Source: Blastococcus sp. CT_GayMR16 (GTDB taxonomy: Bacteria > Actinomycetota > Actinomycetes > Mycobacteriales > Geodermatophilaceae). Taken from it: a stretch of DNA of 64,000 nt. The DNA lies in the NCBI RefSeq assembly GCF_004570875.1, contig NZ_SPQK01000004.1, positions 1 to 64,000 on the forward strand, written 5' to 3'. The translations under genes and the position numbers were made by a program. Position 1 is the stretch's first letter. Each line of letters begins with the position of its first letter. Below are positions 9,248-17,669 of the stretch, one piece after another. The notes beneath the pieces are model-generated. The model searched no databases, was not told the origin of the DNA, and saw nothing but the letters and a program-made list of their open reading frames with translations.

Positions 9248-10142
9248 GGGCGGCCTCGGGGGCGAGGTTCGCGTACACCTCACGCGTGGCCGTCGAGCGG
9301 TTCATCGTGATGAAGTGGATGCCGGGCACGCCCTCGGCCAGCAGGGTCCGGCACAGCTCGGTGGCGACCTCGACCCCGAACGCGCGGACGGCGGCCTTCT
9401 CCTCGGCGGATTCGCCGTCGAGCTCGACGAAGCGCTCGGCGAGGTCGGCCGGGAATGCCTGACCCGACAGCTGCACGATCCGGGTGATCTGCTTGGCGTT
9501 GGTCACCGGCATGACCCCGGCGATGATCGGCACGTCGCACGCCTGGGCCGCGACCCGGTCGCGCATCCGCAGGTAGTCCTCGGCCCGGAAGAACATCTGG
9601 GTGATCGCGAAGTCCGCGCCGGCCCGGCACTTCCGCACGAACATCTCGACGTCGCTGTCGAAGTCGGGAGAACGCGGGTGCCGCTCGGGGAAGGCGGCGA
9701 CGCCGACGCAGAAATCGCCCATCGACTTGATGAGCTCGACCAGCTCGGCGGCGTAGTTGAGCCCTTGGGGATGCGCGAGCCACTCCGCCTGGGGGTCGGC
9801 GCCCGGCGGGTCCCCGCGCAGCGCCAGCAGGTTGCGCACACCCGCCGCGGCCAGCCGGCTGACGACGTGCCGCAGCTCGGTCACGCTGTGGTCCACCGCG
9901 GTCAGGTGGGCCAGCGGCGTCATCGTGGTCTCGGTCGCGATCCGCTCGGTGACCGAGACGGTGCCCTCACGGGTGGAGCCGCCGGCGCCGTAGGTCACCG
10001 ACACGAACGACGGCTGCAGCCGCTCGAGCTCCCGCAGCGCCGTCCACAGCTGCGCCGCGCCGTCCGGTGTCTTCGGCGGGAAGAACTCGAACGACCACGT
10101 CGGACGGTCGGAGGCCAGAAGCTCACGCACGGTCCCGTTCAC
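9237..10142 (-). CDS. metF: Methylenetetrahydrofolate reductase
   Basis: The 301-residue flavoenzyme reduces 5,10-methylene-THF to 5-methyl-THF, the methyl donor for methionine synthesis. It has the family landmarks [10 protein letters not shown] near the N-terminus, [32 protein letters not shown] and GIHFITMN near the end; length matches the usual 290-310. The GTG at 10142 was chosen because TACCCT (10151-10156, minus strand) sits 8 nt upstream, suggesting a leaderless mRNA. It is divergent from the carotenoid operon. A MetF-like gene next to a polyprenyl synthase also occurs in mycobacteria (Rv2172c/Rv2173, from memory). Confidence 0.93.
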   Translation of the reverse strand: MNGTVRELLASDRPTWSFEFFPPKTPDGAAQLWTALRELERLQPSFVSVTYGAGGSTREGTVSVTERIATETTMTPLAHLTAVDHSVTELRHVVSRLAAAGVRNLLALRGDPPGADPQAEWLAHPQGLNYAAELVELIKSMGDFCVGVAAFPERHPRSPDFDSDVEMFVRKCRAGADFAITQMFFRAEDYLRMRDRVAAQACDVPIIAGVMPVTNAKQITRIVQLSGQAFPADLAERFVELDGESAEEKAAVRAFGVEVATELCRTLLAEGVPGIHFITMNRSTATREVYANLAPEAAPTR

Positions 10143-10348
10143 GGGTACCGAGGGTACGGGCGTCGCCGGCGCCGGCCACGCCGACGGGCCCGGAGATCCC
10201 CCGCGGGTGGTGCATCCGACAACGGCACGGCAGCGGAAGTCCCAGCACGACGGCACGCCGACGCTGGAGATGCAGAACGATGAACGGAACCCCCATGCAG
10301 GCCCTGCTCGAGCGTTCGACCTCCGCGGGGCTGGGCAATACTGACGCC

Positions 10349-11473
10349 GTGACCGCCGGGACCCAGGAGCGAGAGCCAGCCCCCGGTCAGCCGGTCCCGC
10401 CGCTGGCCTCGGCCGAGCTCGATCGGCTCCGCGCCGCCGTGTCCGCGGCGCTGGCGGAGTTCCTCGCCGGCCAGCGGGAGACCCTCGCCGCGATGGACAC
10501 CAGCCTCGTCGCGGTCGTCGACGAGGTGTCCGCCGTCGCCGAGGGTGGCAAGCGGCTGCGCCCGGCCTTCGCCTACTGGGGGTGGCGCGGCGCCTCCGGC
10601 GGGAGCGGCGAGGACGAGGCCGCCGTCCTGCGCGCCGTGGCCGCGCTGGAGTTCGTGCACGCCAGTGCCCTGGTCCACGACGACGTCATGGACGGCGCCC
10701 AGACCCGCCGCGGACGCCCGGCCACCCACATCGGGTTCGCCGACCGCCACGGCGGCCAGGACCTCAATGGGGACGGCGAGCTGTTCGGCACCGGCGCCGC
10801 CATCCTCGTCGGCGACCTCGCGCTGGTCTGGTCCGACGAGCTGCTCGGCGGCTCCGGGCTCTCCCCGGCCGCGCTCGCACGGGCCCGCGCGGTCTGGAAC
10901 ACGATGCGCACCGAGGTCACCGCCGGCCAGTACCTCGACCTGCTGCGCGCCGCGGGCGGGCTGCCCGGACCGCAGGGCGCGCTGACCGTCGCCCGCTACA
11001 AGAGCGCCGGCTACACCGTGCAGCGCCCGTTGCAGCTGGGCGCGGCGATCGCCGGCGCGGGCGCCGAGGTGCTCGAGGCATGCACCGCCATCGGGCTCCC
11101 CCTGGGAGAGGCGTTCCAGCTGCGCGACGACGTCCTCGGGGTGTTCGGGGACCCGGCTGTCACGGGGAAATCCGCCGACGACGACCTGCGCGAGGGCAAG
11201 CAGACCCTGCTCATCGCCCTGGCCGAGGAGCGCACCGACGACGCCGGCCGCAGGCTGCTGGGCGACCTGCTCGGCAACGCCGACGCCGGGCCGGAGGACT
11301 TCGACGCCCTGCGCCGGCTCCTGGAGACCACCGGCGCCCGCGCCCGCGTCGAGGAGCGGATCACCGAGCGGACGGCGCTGGCCCGCGCGGCCATCGCGTC
11401 GGCTCCGCTCGCCGCGGATGCGCGCGCCGCCCTCGACGCGCTCGCCGTCGCGGCCACCTCGCGCACGGCCTGA
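10349..11473 (+). CDS. idsA: Geranylgeranyl-type polyprenyl diphosphate synthase
   Basis: This 374-residue trans-isoprenyl diphosphate synthase condenses IPP with allylic diphosphates. The first Asp-rich motif is DDVMD (within [11 protein letters not shown]) and the second is DDVLG ([13 protein letters not shown]); GGKRLRP marks the IPP site. As the first gene before crtI and crtB it should supply GGPP for phytoene, so crtE is an equally apt name. The GTG at 10349 has AATACT 6 nt upstream, favouring a leaderless start; in-frame ATGs at 10280 and 10295 would add 23 or 18 residues outside the conserved fold. Confidence 0.85.
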   Translation: MTAGTQEREPAPGQPVPPLASAELDRLRAAVSAALAEFLAGQRETLAAMDTSLVAVVDEVSAVAEGGKRLRPAFAYWGWRGASGGSGEDEAAVLRAVAALEFVHASALVHDDVMDGAQTRRGRPATHIGFADRHGGQDLNGDGELFGTGAAILVGDLALVWSDELLGGSGLSPAALARARAVWNTMRTEVTAGQYLDLLRAAGGLPGPQGALTVARYKSAGYTVQRPLQLGAAIAGAGAEVLEACTAIGLPLGEAFQLRDDVLGVFGDPAVTGKSADDDLREGKQTLLIALAEERTDDAGRRLLGDLLGNADAGPEDFDALRRLLETTGARARVEERITERTALARAAIASAPLAADARAALDALAVAATSRTA

Positions 11474-11475
11474 CC

Positions 11476-12984
11476 GTGCGCACGGTCCCCGGTCGCACCG
11501 ACCGCGTCGTCGTCGTCGGCGCCGGTCTGGCCGGCCTGGCGGCGGCGCTGCGGCTCCGCGGCGCAGGCCGCGAGGTGACCGTGGTCGAGCGCGGCTCCGG
11601 CCCGGGCGGTCGCGCCGGACGAGTGCAGCGCGGCGGCTACACCCTCGACACCGGCCCCTCGGTGTTCACCGCCCCCGAGATCGTCGCCGACACCCTGGCC
11701 GCGGTCGGCGAGAAGCTCGAGGAGCGGCTCACCCTGCTCCCGCTGGAGACGACCTACCGGGCGCAGTTCGGCGACGGCTCGCACCTGGACGTGCACGCCG
11801 ACCCCGATGCCTTCGCCGCCGAGGTCGCCGCCCTCTGCGGTCCGGCCGAGGCCGACGCGCTGCATCGGTACCTCGCCGACCTCGCCGAGCTGTACCGGCT
11901 CCAGCTCACGACCTTCATCGACCGCAACCTCGACTCGCCCCTGGACCTGCTCGGCCCCGAGCTGGTCTCCCTGGCCCGGCGCGGTGGGTTCGGCACGCTC
12001 TCCCGCCACGTGGGGAAGTTCTTCGCCGACGACCGGCTGCGCCGGCTGTTCAGCTTCCAGGCGCTCTACGCAGGCGTCTCGCCGTTCCGTGCGATCGCGG
12101 CCTACGCCGTCATCGCCCAGCTCGACATCGGGGCCGGCGTCTGGCACCCGGTGGGCGGCATCGGCGCGGTCCCGGACGCGCTGGCCGCCGCCGCGGCCGA
12201 CGCGGGGGTCACCTTCCGCTACGACGCGACCGTCGCGGAGCTGGCGACGTCTGGACGCCGGGTCGACGGCGTCCGGCTGGCCGACGGCGAGCGCCTGCCC
12301 GCGGACGTCGTCGTCGTCACCACCGATCAGCCGCACACGCTGGTGCCGGGCCTGCGCGGTCCCCGCCGGCCGGTCTACTCACCGTCGTGCGTGGCGCTGC
12401 ACCTCGGCGTCCGGCACGAGTTGCCCGGGCAGGCGCACCACACGATCAGCTTCGGCGACTCCTGGCGCGGGGTCTTCGACGAGCTCACCCGCGAGGGACG
12501 CCCGATGACCGACCCGAGCCTGCTCGTCAGCATGCCGTCGCGCACCGACCGCAGCCTCGCGCCGGACTCCGCGGACGGGCGACACTGCCAGGTGCTGAGC
12601 ATCGTGGCCCCCACCCCGAACCTCGACCGGCGCAGCGGCGGCAACCCCGACATCGACTGGGCGAGGCTCGGCCCGCGCTACCGCGACGAGGTGCTCGCCA
12701 CCCTGGAGGCCCGCGGCTGGACCGGGCTCACCGGCGCCGTCGAGGTCGAGGAGATGGCGACGCCGCGCGACTGGGCCGCCCAGGGGATGGCCGCGGGCAC
12801 GCCGTTCGCGCTCGCCCACACCTTCGGCCAGACCGGGCCGTTCCGGCCCTCGACCCTTCCCCGCTCCGGACCGGAGAACGTCGTCCTCGCCGGTTCCTCC
12901 GTCCAGCCCGGGGTCGGCGTGCCGATGGTGCTGATCAGCGGGCGCCTGGCCGCCGAACGGATCACCGGGCCGGGAGCCTCATGA
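11476..12984 (+). CDS. crtI: Phytoene desaturase
   Basis: The 502-residue FAD enzyme introduces double bonds into phytoene to give lycopene. The N-terminal dinucleotide fold VVVVGAGLAGLAAALRLRGAG and the CrtI pattern GGRAGRVQRGGYTLDTGPSVF are clear. The C-terminal FAD segment NVVLAGSSVQPGVGVPMVL matches the CrtI signature, and the length is usual. The GTG at 11476 lies 2 nt after the GGPP synthase stop, and its TGA overlaps the crtB ATG as ATGA, so idsA-crtI-crtB form one operon. Confidence 0.93.
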   Translation: MRTVPGRTDRVVVVGAGLAGLAAALRLRGAGREVTVVERGSGPGGRAGRVQRGGYTLDTGPSVFTAPEIVADTLAAVGEKLEERLTLLPLETTYRAQFGDGSHLDVHADPDAFAAEVAALCGPAEADALHRYLADLAELYRLQLTTFIDRNLDSPLDLLGPELVSLARRGGFGTLSRHVGKFFADDRLRRLFSFQALYAGVSPFRAIAAYAVIAQLDIGAGVWHPVGGIGAVPDALAAAAADAGVTFRYDATVAELATSGRRVDGVRLADGERLPADVVVVTTDQPHTLVPGLRGPRRPVYSPSCVALHLGVRHELPGQAHHTISFGDSWRGVFDELTREGRPMTDPSLLVSMPSRTDRSLAPDSADGRHCQVLSIVAPTPNLDRRSGGNPDIDWARLGPRYRDEVLATLEARGWTGLTGAVEVEEMATPRDWAAQGMAAGTPFALAHTFGQTGPFRPSTLPRSGPENVVLAGSSVQPGVGVPMVLISGRLAAERITGPGAS

Positions 12985-13916
12985 CCGCCGTGGCCGGCCG
13001 TCAGCAGCAACTCGATGCCGCGTACCGGCACTGCGCCGCCATCGCCGCGAGGTACGGCAAGAGCTACCACCTGGCCACGCGGCTGCTGACCGCCGACCGC
13101 CGTCCGGCCGTGCACGCCCTGTACGCCGCCGCGCGCACCGCCGACGACCTGGTCGACCTGCCCGGCGCGGACCCCGCCGGCGACCTCGCCGCATGGTCGG
13201 CCGCCGCGTTGACCGAGCTGGCGGCCGGGTGGTCCGACGATCCCGTCCGGCTGGCGCTGGTCGACACCTACCGCCGCCACGATATCCCGGTCGAGCACCT
13301 GGTGGACTTCCTCGCCGCCATGACCAGCGACCTCGAGGTCACCGGGTACGCGACGATGGACGCCCTGGACCGCTACATGTGGGGCTCGGCGGCGGTGATC
13401 GGACTGCAGGTGCTGCCGGTTCTCGGCACCGCTCCCGGTGTTGCCCGCACGGACGCCGAGCCGTACGCGATCGCGCTGGGCGAGGCGTTCCAGCTGACCA
13501 ACTTCCTCCGGGACGTCGCGGAGGACATCGACCGCGGCCGGGTCTACCTGCCCGCCGACCTCATGGCCGCCCACGGGGTGACCCGCGAGCAGGTGGCGGA
13601 GAAGCGCCACGACGACCGCTTCGCCGCGCTGATGCGCGAGATGGTCGCCGTCGTCCGCCGCCGGTACGACGACGCGGTCCCCGGCACCGCCCTGCTCGCG
13701 CCGGAGTCCCGGGACTGCGTGCGGGCGGCCACCGCGCTGTACGGCGGCATCCTCACGGAGATCGAGCGGGCCGACTACCGGGTGCTCGAGCGGCGGGTGT
13801 CGGTGTCGAAGCCACGCCGTCTCGCGGTGTTCGCCCGCCGGTTGACCGCAGCCCAGCTGGCCAGGGTCAGGGTGACCATCGCGAAGCCGAACAGCAGGTC
13901 CTCGACCGGCGCGTAG
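12981..13916 (+). CDS. crtB: Phytoene synthase
   Basis: This 311-residue squalene/phytoene synthase joins two GGPP molecules head to head. The substrate-binding motifs are AARTADDLVD (first Asp-rich motif) and LTNFLRDVAEDIDRGRVYLP (second). Translation is coupled to crtI by an ATGA overlap. The conserved part ends near ERRVSVSKPRRLAVFARRL; the last roughly 25 residues (ARVRVTIAKPNSRSSTGA) look unlike the family because they are read antisense through the lycopene cyclase gene. The stop therefore lies 142 bp inside that gene. Confidence 0.9.
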   Translation: MTAVAGRQQQLDAAYRHCAAIAARYGKSYHLATRLLTADRRPAVHALYAAARTADDLVDLPGADPAGDLAAWSAAALTELAAGWSDDPVRLALVDTYRRHDIPVEHLVDFLAAMTSDLEVTGYATMDALDRYMWGSAAVIGLQVLPVLGTAPGVARTDAEPYAIALGEAFQLTNFLRDVAEDIDRGRVYLPADLMAAHGVTREQVAEKRHDDRFAALMREMVAVVRRRYDDAVPGTALLAPESRDCVRAATALYGGILTEIERADYRVLERRVSVSKPRRLAVFARRLTAAQLARVRVTIAKPNSRSSTGA

Positions 13917-14122
13917 GCGATGCGCGGGCCCCAGATCGTCGCCGGGTCGTACGTGACGACGTCCAGCCCGGTGAGGACGCCGTTCATCAGCAGCTGGAAG
14001 ACCACCACGATCGCGTACGTCGCCCAGAAGATCGGCCGGGTGACCAGCCGGGTGCGGTAGACGACCAGGTCGACGACGAGGACGGCGACGACGGCGGTCA
14101 CCGCCAGGGCCGAGTAGCTCAT
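13775..14122 (-). CDS. Lycopene cyclase domain protein, second subunit (CrtYd/LbtB-like)
   Basis: This 115-residue membrane protein has three hydrophobic helices and the lycopene cyclase domain pattern IFWATYAIVVVFQLLMNGVL, WGPRIAYAPVEDLLFGFAMV. In actinobacteria such halves act as heterodimers that cyclise the ends of lycopene (or of C50 carotenoids) in the membrane. The ATG at 14122 overlaps the stop of the first subunit as ATGA. The basic tail RANTARRRGFDTDTRRSSTR lies beyond the usual end of the domain and is read antisense to conserved crtB codons. No lycopene elongase gene is visible here, so a beta- or gamma-carotene-type product is more likely than a C50 pigment; that is inference. 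Confidence 0.8.
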   Translation of the reverse strand: MSYSALAVTAVVAVLVVDLVVYRTRLVTRPIFWATYAIVVVFQLLMNGVLTGLDVVTYDPATIWGPRIAYAPVEDLLFGFAMVTLTLASWAAVNRRANTARRRGFDTDTRRSSTR

Positions 14123-14463
14123 GTCTCGGCCTCCTCGGCGGGATAGCCGGGGTCCCAGCCGGTCACCCGGCGCACCGCCTCGAACGCCAGCACCGCGCAC
14201 AGCGGGACGACGAGGAAGAACAGCACCTCCTCGAGCGGGATCCCCCCGGGGAGACGAACGCCGAGGATGCGGTCGCCGTCGTAGTCCCAGTGCCCCTGCG
14301 CGATGGCGTAGAGCACCCACACCACGAAGACGACGAACTCGGGCAGCACCGCGAGCAGGAACCGCCGCCAGCGGGCGTAGACGCGCACCCGCAGCACCAG
14401 CTCCAGCGGCGCGGTCACGACCAGGCACCCGGCCAGCAGACCGAGATAGGTCAGGTGCCCCAT
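14119..14463 (-). CDS. Lycopene cyclase domain protein, first subunit (CrtYc/LbtA-like)
   Basis: The 114-residue membrane protein begins [22 protein letters not shown] and carries the cyclase motif [27 protein letters not shown], in which the paired Glu residues (LEEVLFF) are characteristic. It is coupled by ATGA to the second subunit. Together the two small proteins replace a single CrtY enzyme. The pair is convergent with crtI-crtB and probably transcribed together; the nearest upstream gene on this strand, the Rv2175c-like gene, ends 10 nt before this start. Confidence 0.85.
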   Translation of the reverse strand: MGHLTYLGLLAGCLVVTAPLELVLRVRVYARWRRFLLAVLPEFVVFVVWVLYAIAQGHWDYDGDRILGVRLPGGIPLEEVLFFLVVPLCAVLAFEAVRRVTGWDPGYPAEEAET

Positions 14464-14473
14464 CGCCGGCCGG

Positions 14474-14797
14474 CTAGAACGCCGCGGCCTGGGCCCGGCG
14501 GGTGACCTCGGTGTGCCGGTCGTCGCGCAGCGCCTGCACCGGCGTGCCGGGCAGCGACTCGTCGTCCCGGAACAGCCAGTCGAAGGCCTCCTGCTCGCTG
14601 AAGCCGCCGTCGGCCAGGACGGTCAGCAGCCCGGGCAGGTGCTTCAGGATGACGCCGTCCTGCACGAAGTCGGCCGGGATCTTGCCGTTACCGCTGCCGG
14701 GTACCGCCATGAGCTTGCGGTCGCGCAGCAGCTGCCGAACCCGGTTCGGCGAGGTGCCCAGGAGCTGGGCGACCTCCGTGGGAGTGAGCGTGTCCAT
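14474..14797 (-). CDS. Rv2175c-like DNA-binding protein
   Basis: The 107-residue protein starts [32 protein letters not shown], a winged helix-turn-helix, followed by a C-terminal half ([18 protein letters not shown]) typical of the Rv2175c family. In M. tuberculosis this protein binds DNA and is phosphorylated by the PknL kinase encoded beside it; a PknL-like kinase lies about 3 kb away here, so the pairing seems preserved. The ATG at 14797 has TAGGCT 8 nt upstream on the minus strand and thus a probable leaderless start inside the two-way promoter at 14795-14813. Confidence 0.85.
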   Translation of the reverse strand: MDTLTPTEVAQLLGTSPNRVRQLLRDRKLMAVPGSGNGKIPADFVQDGVILKHLPGLLTVLADGGFSEQEAFDWLFRDDESLPGTPVQALRDDRHTEVTRRAQAAAF

Positions 14798-14813
14798 AGG
14801 GTGCGAGCCTATG
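14795..14813. promoter_or_regulatory. Symmetric two-way leaderless promoter
   Basis: A 6-bp perfect inverted repeat (CATAGG, 7-bp spacer, CCTATG) contains both divergent start codons. On the plus strand TAGGGT (14797-14802) is followed after 8 nt by ATG 14811; on the minus strand TAGGCT (14811-14806) is followed after 8 nt by ATG 14797. Each gene's -10 hexamer therefore overlaps the other gene's start codon. The geometry is seen directly; promoter function is inferred from the -10-like hexamers. Confidence 0.55.
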
Positions 14814-15944
14814 GCGCCCGCCGATCCTCCACCCAGGGTGCCCGGCCAGCGGCCGGGCGGCACCGGTGCGCCGGGGCTGCACGCGCGCTCCGCGGCGGCG
14901 CCCGACGACCCCGCCCTGCTCGACCTGGCCGCGTTGGAGGAGCGGGCACGGGGGCTCCTTCCGCCCGCCGTCGTCGACTACTACGCCGGAGGTGCCGAGG
15001 GCGAGATCACGCTCGCGGAGGCCACCGGGGCGTGGCGGGCATGGCGGCTACGGCCACGGGTGCTCCGCGGCGGCCCGCCGGTCCAGCTGTCCACACGCCT
15101 GCTCGGCAGCGACGTGCGCACCCCGATCGGCATCGCCCCCTGGGCCTACCAGTCCTTGGCACACCCCGACGGCGAGCGTGGCTCCGCTCGGGGCGCGGCC
15201 GCCGTCGGGGCGCTGATGACGGTGTCGACCTCGGCCAGCGCGGCCCTGGCGGAGGTCGCGGCGGCCGAACCGCACGCCCCGAAGTGGTTCCAGCTCTACC
15301 GGAGGCACTCCCCCGCCTATACCGACGACCTCGCCCGCCGGGCCGGGCAGGCCGGCTACCGGGCGCTCGTGCTCACCGTCGACCTCCCGGTCCTCGGACT
15401 CCGACTGCGCGATGTGGCGAACCGGATGGCGCTGCCCACCGGCTTTCCGCTGGGCAATGCGCCGCCGCCCGGCACCCCGGCCGCCCCCACGCCGGAATGG
15501 ACCTTCGACGACATCAGCCGGTTCGCCGGGCTGTCCGGGCTCCCGGTGGTCGTGAAGGGCGTCCTGCGTGGGGACGACGCCGCGCGCTGCGTGCAGGCGG
15601 GGGCGGCGGCGGTATGGGTCTCCACCCACGGCGGCCGGCAGGCCGACCCGGTCGTCTCCAGCGCCGCCGCCCTCCCCGAGATCGCCGACGCCGTCGGGGA
15701 CGAGGTGGAGGTCTACGCCGACGGCGGCATCCGCTCCGGCTCCGATGCGCTCACCGCCCTCGCGCTCGGCGCCACGGCGGTCTTCGTGGCCCGCCCGGTC
15801 ATCTGGGGCCTGGCGACCGGCGGGGCCGAGGGCGTGGCCGACGTCCTCGGCGGACTGTCCGCCCAGCTCGCGCACACCATGGCGCTGTGCGGCCTGTCCG
15901 ACGTCCGCTCCGTGCCACGGGACACCGTCGCCTCCGCCCGCTAA
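14811..15944 (+). CDS. FMN-dependent alpha-hydroxyacid oxidase/dehydrogenase (LldD-like)
   Basis: This 377-residue TIM-barrel flavoenzyme would oxidise an L-2-hydroxyacid such as lactate or glycolate. Seen: [15 protein letters not shown] (conserved Tyr and Gly-rich start), [34 protein letters not shown] (Lys), the catalytic His segment [11 protein letters not shown] and the phosphate-binding [18 protein letters not shown]. The usual SNHGGRQLD has Thr instead of Asn beside the His and AD instead of LD, which may change substrate. The ATG at 14811 fits the two-way promoter; a GTG at 14838 is an alternative. A ZTP riboswitch follows its stop directly. Confidence 0.82.
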   Translation: MAPADPPPRVPGQRPGGTGAPGLHARSAAAPDDPALLDLAALEERARGLLPPAVVDYYAGGAEGEITLAEATGAWRAWRLRPRVLRGGPPVQLSTRLLGSDVRTPIGIAPWAYQSLAHPDGERGSARGAAAVGALMTVSTSASAALAEVAAAEPHAPKWFQLYRRHSPAYTDDLARRAGQAGYRALVLTVDLPVLGLRLRDVANRMALPTGFPLGNAPPPGTPAAPTPEWTFDDISRFAGLSGLPVVVKGVLRGDDAARCVQAGAAAVWVSTHGGRQADPVVSSAAALPEIADAVGDEVEVYADGGIRSGSDALTALALGATAVFVARPVIWGLATGGAEGVADVLGGLSAQLAHTMALCGLSDVRSVPRDTVASAR

Positions 15945-15949
15945 CCTGT

Positions 15950-16030
15950 CCGCGGGGCCGTGACTGGCGCATCGAGGTGGACCACCACCGGGGAGCGGCC
16001 TGCCGGACTCCCGCCGTGCGCCTGGGCACC
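15950..16030 (+). promoter_or_regulatory. ZTP (pfl) riboswitch upstream of glyA
   Basis: The leader carries the conserved blocks of the ZTP/pfl aptamer in order: GGGCCGTGACTGGCG (about 15955-15969), a short helix closed by GGTGG and CCACC, ACCGGGGAGCGG (about 15986-15998), and CGCCTGGGCA (16019-16028). ZTP, the triphosphate form of AICAR, signals 10-formyl-THF shortage, and the family controls glyA, folD and purH. Here it sits 31 nt before glyA, which fits exactly. The last part may form the expression platform near the glyA start; no poly-T terminator is visible. Confidence 0.9.
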
Positions 16031-16060
16031 TCTCCGACCATCTCGCGCAGGAGCCCAGAC

Positions 16061-17524
16061 ATGACCGGATCAGTGCCGACCCACAGCTTCGACGCCGCCA
16101 CCGCATCGGCGGCCTACCGCAACGCCCTGCAGGTCATCGGCGCCGTCGAGCCCCGGATCGCCGACGCGATCGGCGCCGAGCTGGCCGACCAGCGGGCCTC
16201 GCTCAAGCTCATCGCCAGCGAGAACTACGCGAGCCCCGCCGTCCTGCTGACCATGGGGAACTGGCTCAGCGACAAGTACGCCGAGGGCACCGTCGGCCAC
16301 CGCTTCTACGCGGGCTGCCAGAACGTCGACACCGTCGAGGCGCTCGCCGCCGAGCACGCGCGGGCCCTGTTCGGTGCGCCGTACGCCTACGTCCAGCCGC
16401 ACTCCGGGATCGACGCCAACCTGGTCGCCTTCTGGGCGGTGCTGGCCCAGCGCGTGGAACTGCCGGCGCTGCAGAAGGCCGGGGCCAAGCACGTCAACGA
16501 CCTCACCGACGCCGACTGGATGACGCTGCGCCGCGCACTCGGCGACCAGCGGATGCTCGGCATGTCCCTCGACGCCGGCGGCCACCTGACCCACGGCTTC
16601 CGCCCGAACATCAGCGGCAAGATGTTCGAGCAGTCCTCCTACGGCACCGACCCGACGACGGGGCTCCTCGACTACGCCGCCGTCCGTGCCCGGGCCAAGG
16701 AGTTCCGTCCGCTGATCCTGATGGCCGGCTACTCCGCCTACCCGCGCCGGGTGGACTTCGCCGCGATGCGCGAGATCGCCGACGAGGTGGGCGCCACGCT
16801 CGTCGTCGACATGGCCCATTTCGCCGGCCTGGTCGCCGGCAAGGTGCTCACCGGCGACTTCGACCCGGTGCCGCACGCCCACGTCGTCACCAGCACCAGC
16901 CACAAGTCGCTGCGCGGACCGCGCGGCGGGTTCGTGCTGGCCCAGCCGGAGTTCGCCGACGCCGTCGACCGCGGCTGCCCGATGGTCCTGGGCGGTCCGC
17001 TGCCCCAGGTGATGGCGGCCAAGGCCGTCGCCTTCGCCGAGGCCCGGCAGCCCTCCTTCGCCGGGTACGCCCAGGCGGTGGTGGACAACGCCGTCACGCT
17101 CGCCGAGGGGCTGACCCGCCGCGGCGTCCGGCTCGTCACCGGCGGCACCGACAACCACCTGGTGCTGCTCGACGTCAGCGGCTTCGGGCTGACCGGCCGG
17201 CAGGCGGAGTCCGCGCTGCTCGACGCCGGCATCGTGACCAACCGCAACGCCGTCCCGGCCGATCCGCAGGGTGCCTGGTACACCTCCGGCGTCCGGATCG
17301 GCACGCCGGCGCTGACCACCCGTGGCTTCGGCGCCGCCGAGTTCGACCGGGTGGCGGAGCTCATCGCCGACGTGCTCGCGGCCACCAGCCCGGCCACGAC
17401 CGCCTCCGGCGAGCCGTCCCGGGCGAAGTACACGACCGCCGACGGGCTGGCCGACCGCACCCAGGACGCGGCTGCGGAGCTGCTCGCCGGTCACCCGCTG
17501 TACCCGGGACTGGACCTCGGCTGA
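16061..17524 (+). CDS. glyA: Serine hydroxymethyltransferase, long form
   Basis: The 487-residue PLP enzyme interconverts serine and glycine and charges THF with a one-carbon unit. Clear marks: [42 protein letters not shown] and the PLP-lysine segment [14 protein letters not shown]. It is about 70 residues longer than the E. coli enzyme; the extra part includes [19 protein letters not shown] between residues about 130 and 200, a long form known in actinobacteria. Expression is probably controlled by the ZTP riboswitch in its leader. A palindromic repeat begins 2 nt after the stop. Confidence 0.95.
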   Translation: MTGSVPTHSFDAATASAAYRNALQVIGAVEPRIADAIGAELADQRASLKLIASENYASPAVLLTMGNWLSDKYAEGTVGHRFYAGCQNVDTVEALAAEHARALFGAPYAYVQPHSGIDANLVAFWAVLAQRVELPALQKAGAKHVNDLTDADWMTLRRALGDQRMLGMSLDAGGHLTHGFRPNISGKMFEQSSYGTDPTTGLLDYAAVRARAKEFRPLILMAGYSAYPRRVDFAAMREIADEVGATLVVDMAHFAGLVAGKVLTGDFDPVPHAHVVTSTSHKSLRGPRGGFVLAQPEFADAVDRGCPMVLGGPLPQVMAAKAVAFAEARQPSFAGYAQAVVDNAVTLAEGLTRRGVRLVTGGTDNHLVLLDVSGFGLTGRQAESALLDAGIVTNRNAVPADPQGAWYTSGVRIGTPALTTRGFGAAEFDRVAELIADVLAATSPATTASGEPSRAKYTTADGLADRTQDAAAELLAGHPLYPGLDLG

Positions 17525-17526
17525 AC

Positions 17527-17589
17527 GGCCGCCCTGCAGGGGCCCGCCGCGAGCGTGCGAGTGGTGGGGGGCAGGGGGGTCCTTGCTCA
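17527..17589 (+). repeat. Stop-adjacent palindromic repeat, copy 1 (after glyA)
   Basis: It begins 2 nt after the glyA TGA with GGCCGCCCTGC and ends with GCAGGGGGGTCCTTGCTCA. The ends pair with each other and the centre (CGCCGCGAGCGTGCGAGTGG) can extend the hairpin. It shares its ends and central GCGAGTGGTG with the copies at 22334, 23748, 28581 and 63852. It probably acts as a terminator; no T-run follows. Confidence 0.65.
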
Positions 17590-17669
17590 TTTCGTCCCAT
17601 GTGCAACGGCGGCCACCCGTACCGCGTGGTTCGACGATCCCGGCCGAACTCCTACCTACACTCGTTCGA

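Noticed and set aside
10280-10300. ATG starts of the GGPP synthase upstream of GTG 10349
   Set aside because: The extra residues are not conserved in the family and the -10-like AATACT just before 10349 favours the later start; kept as alternatives.
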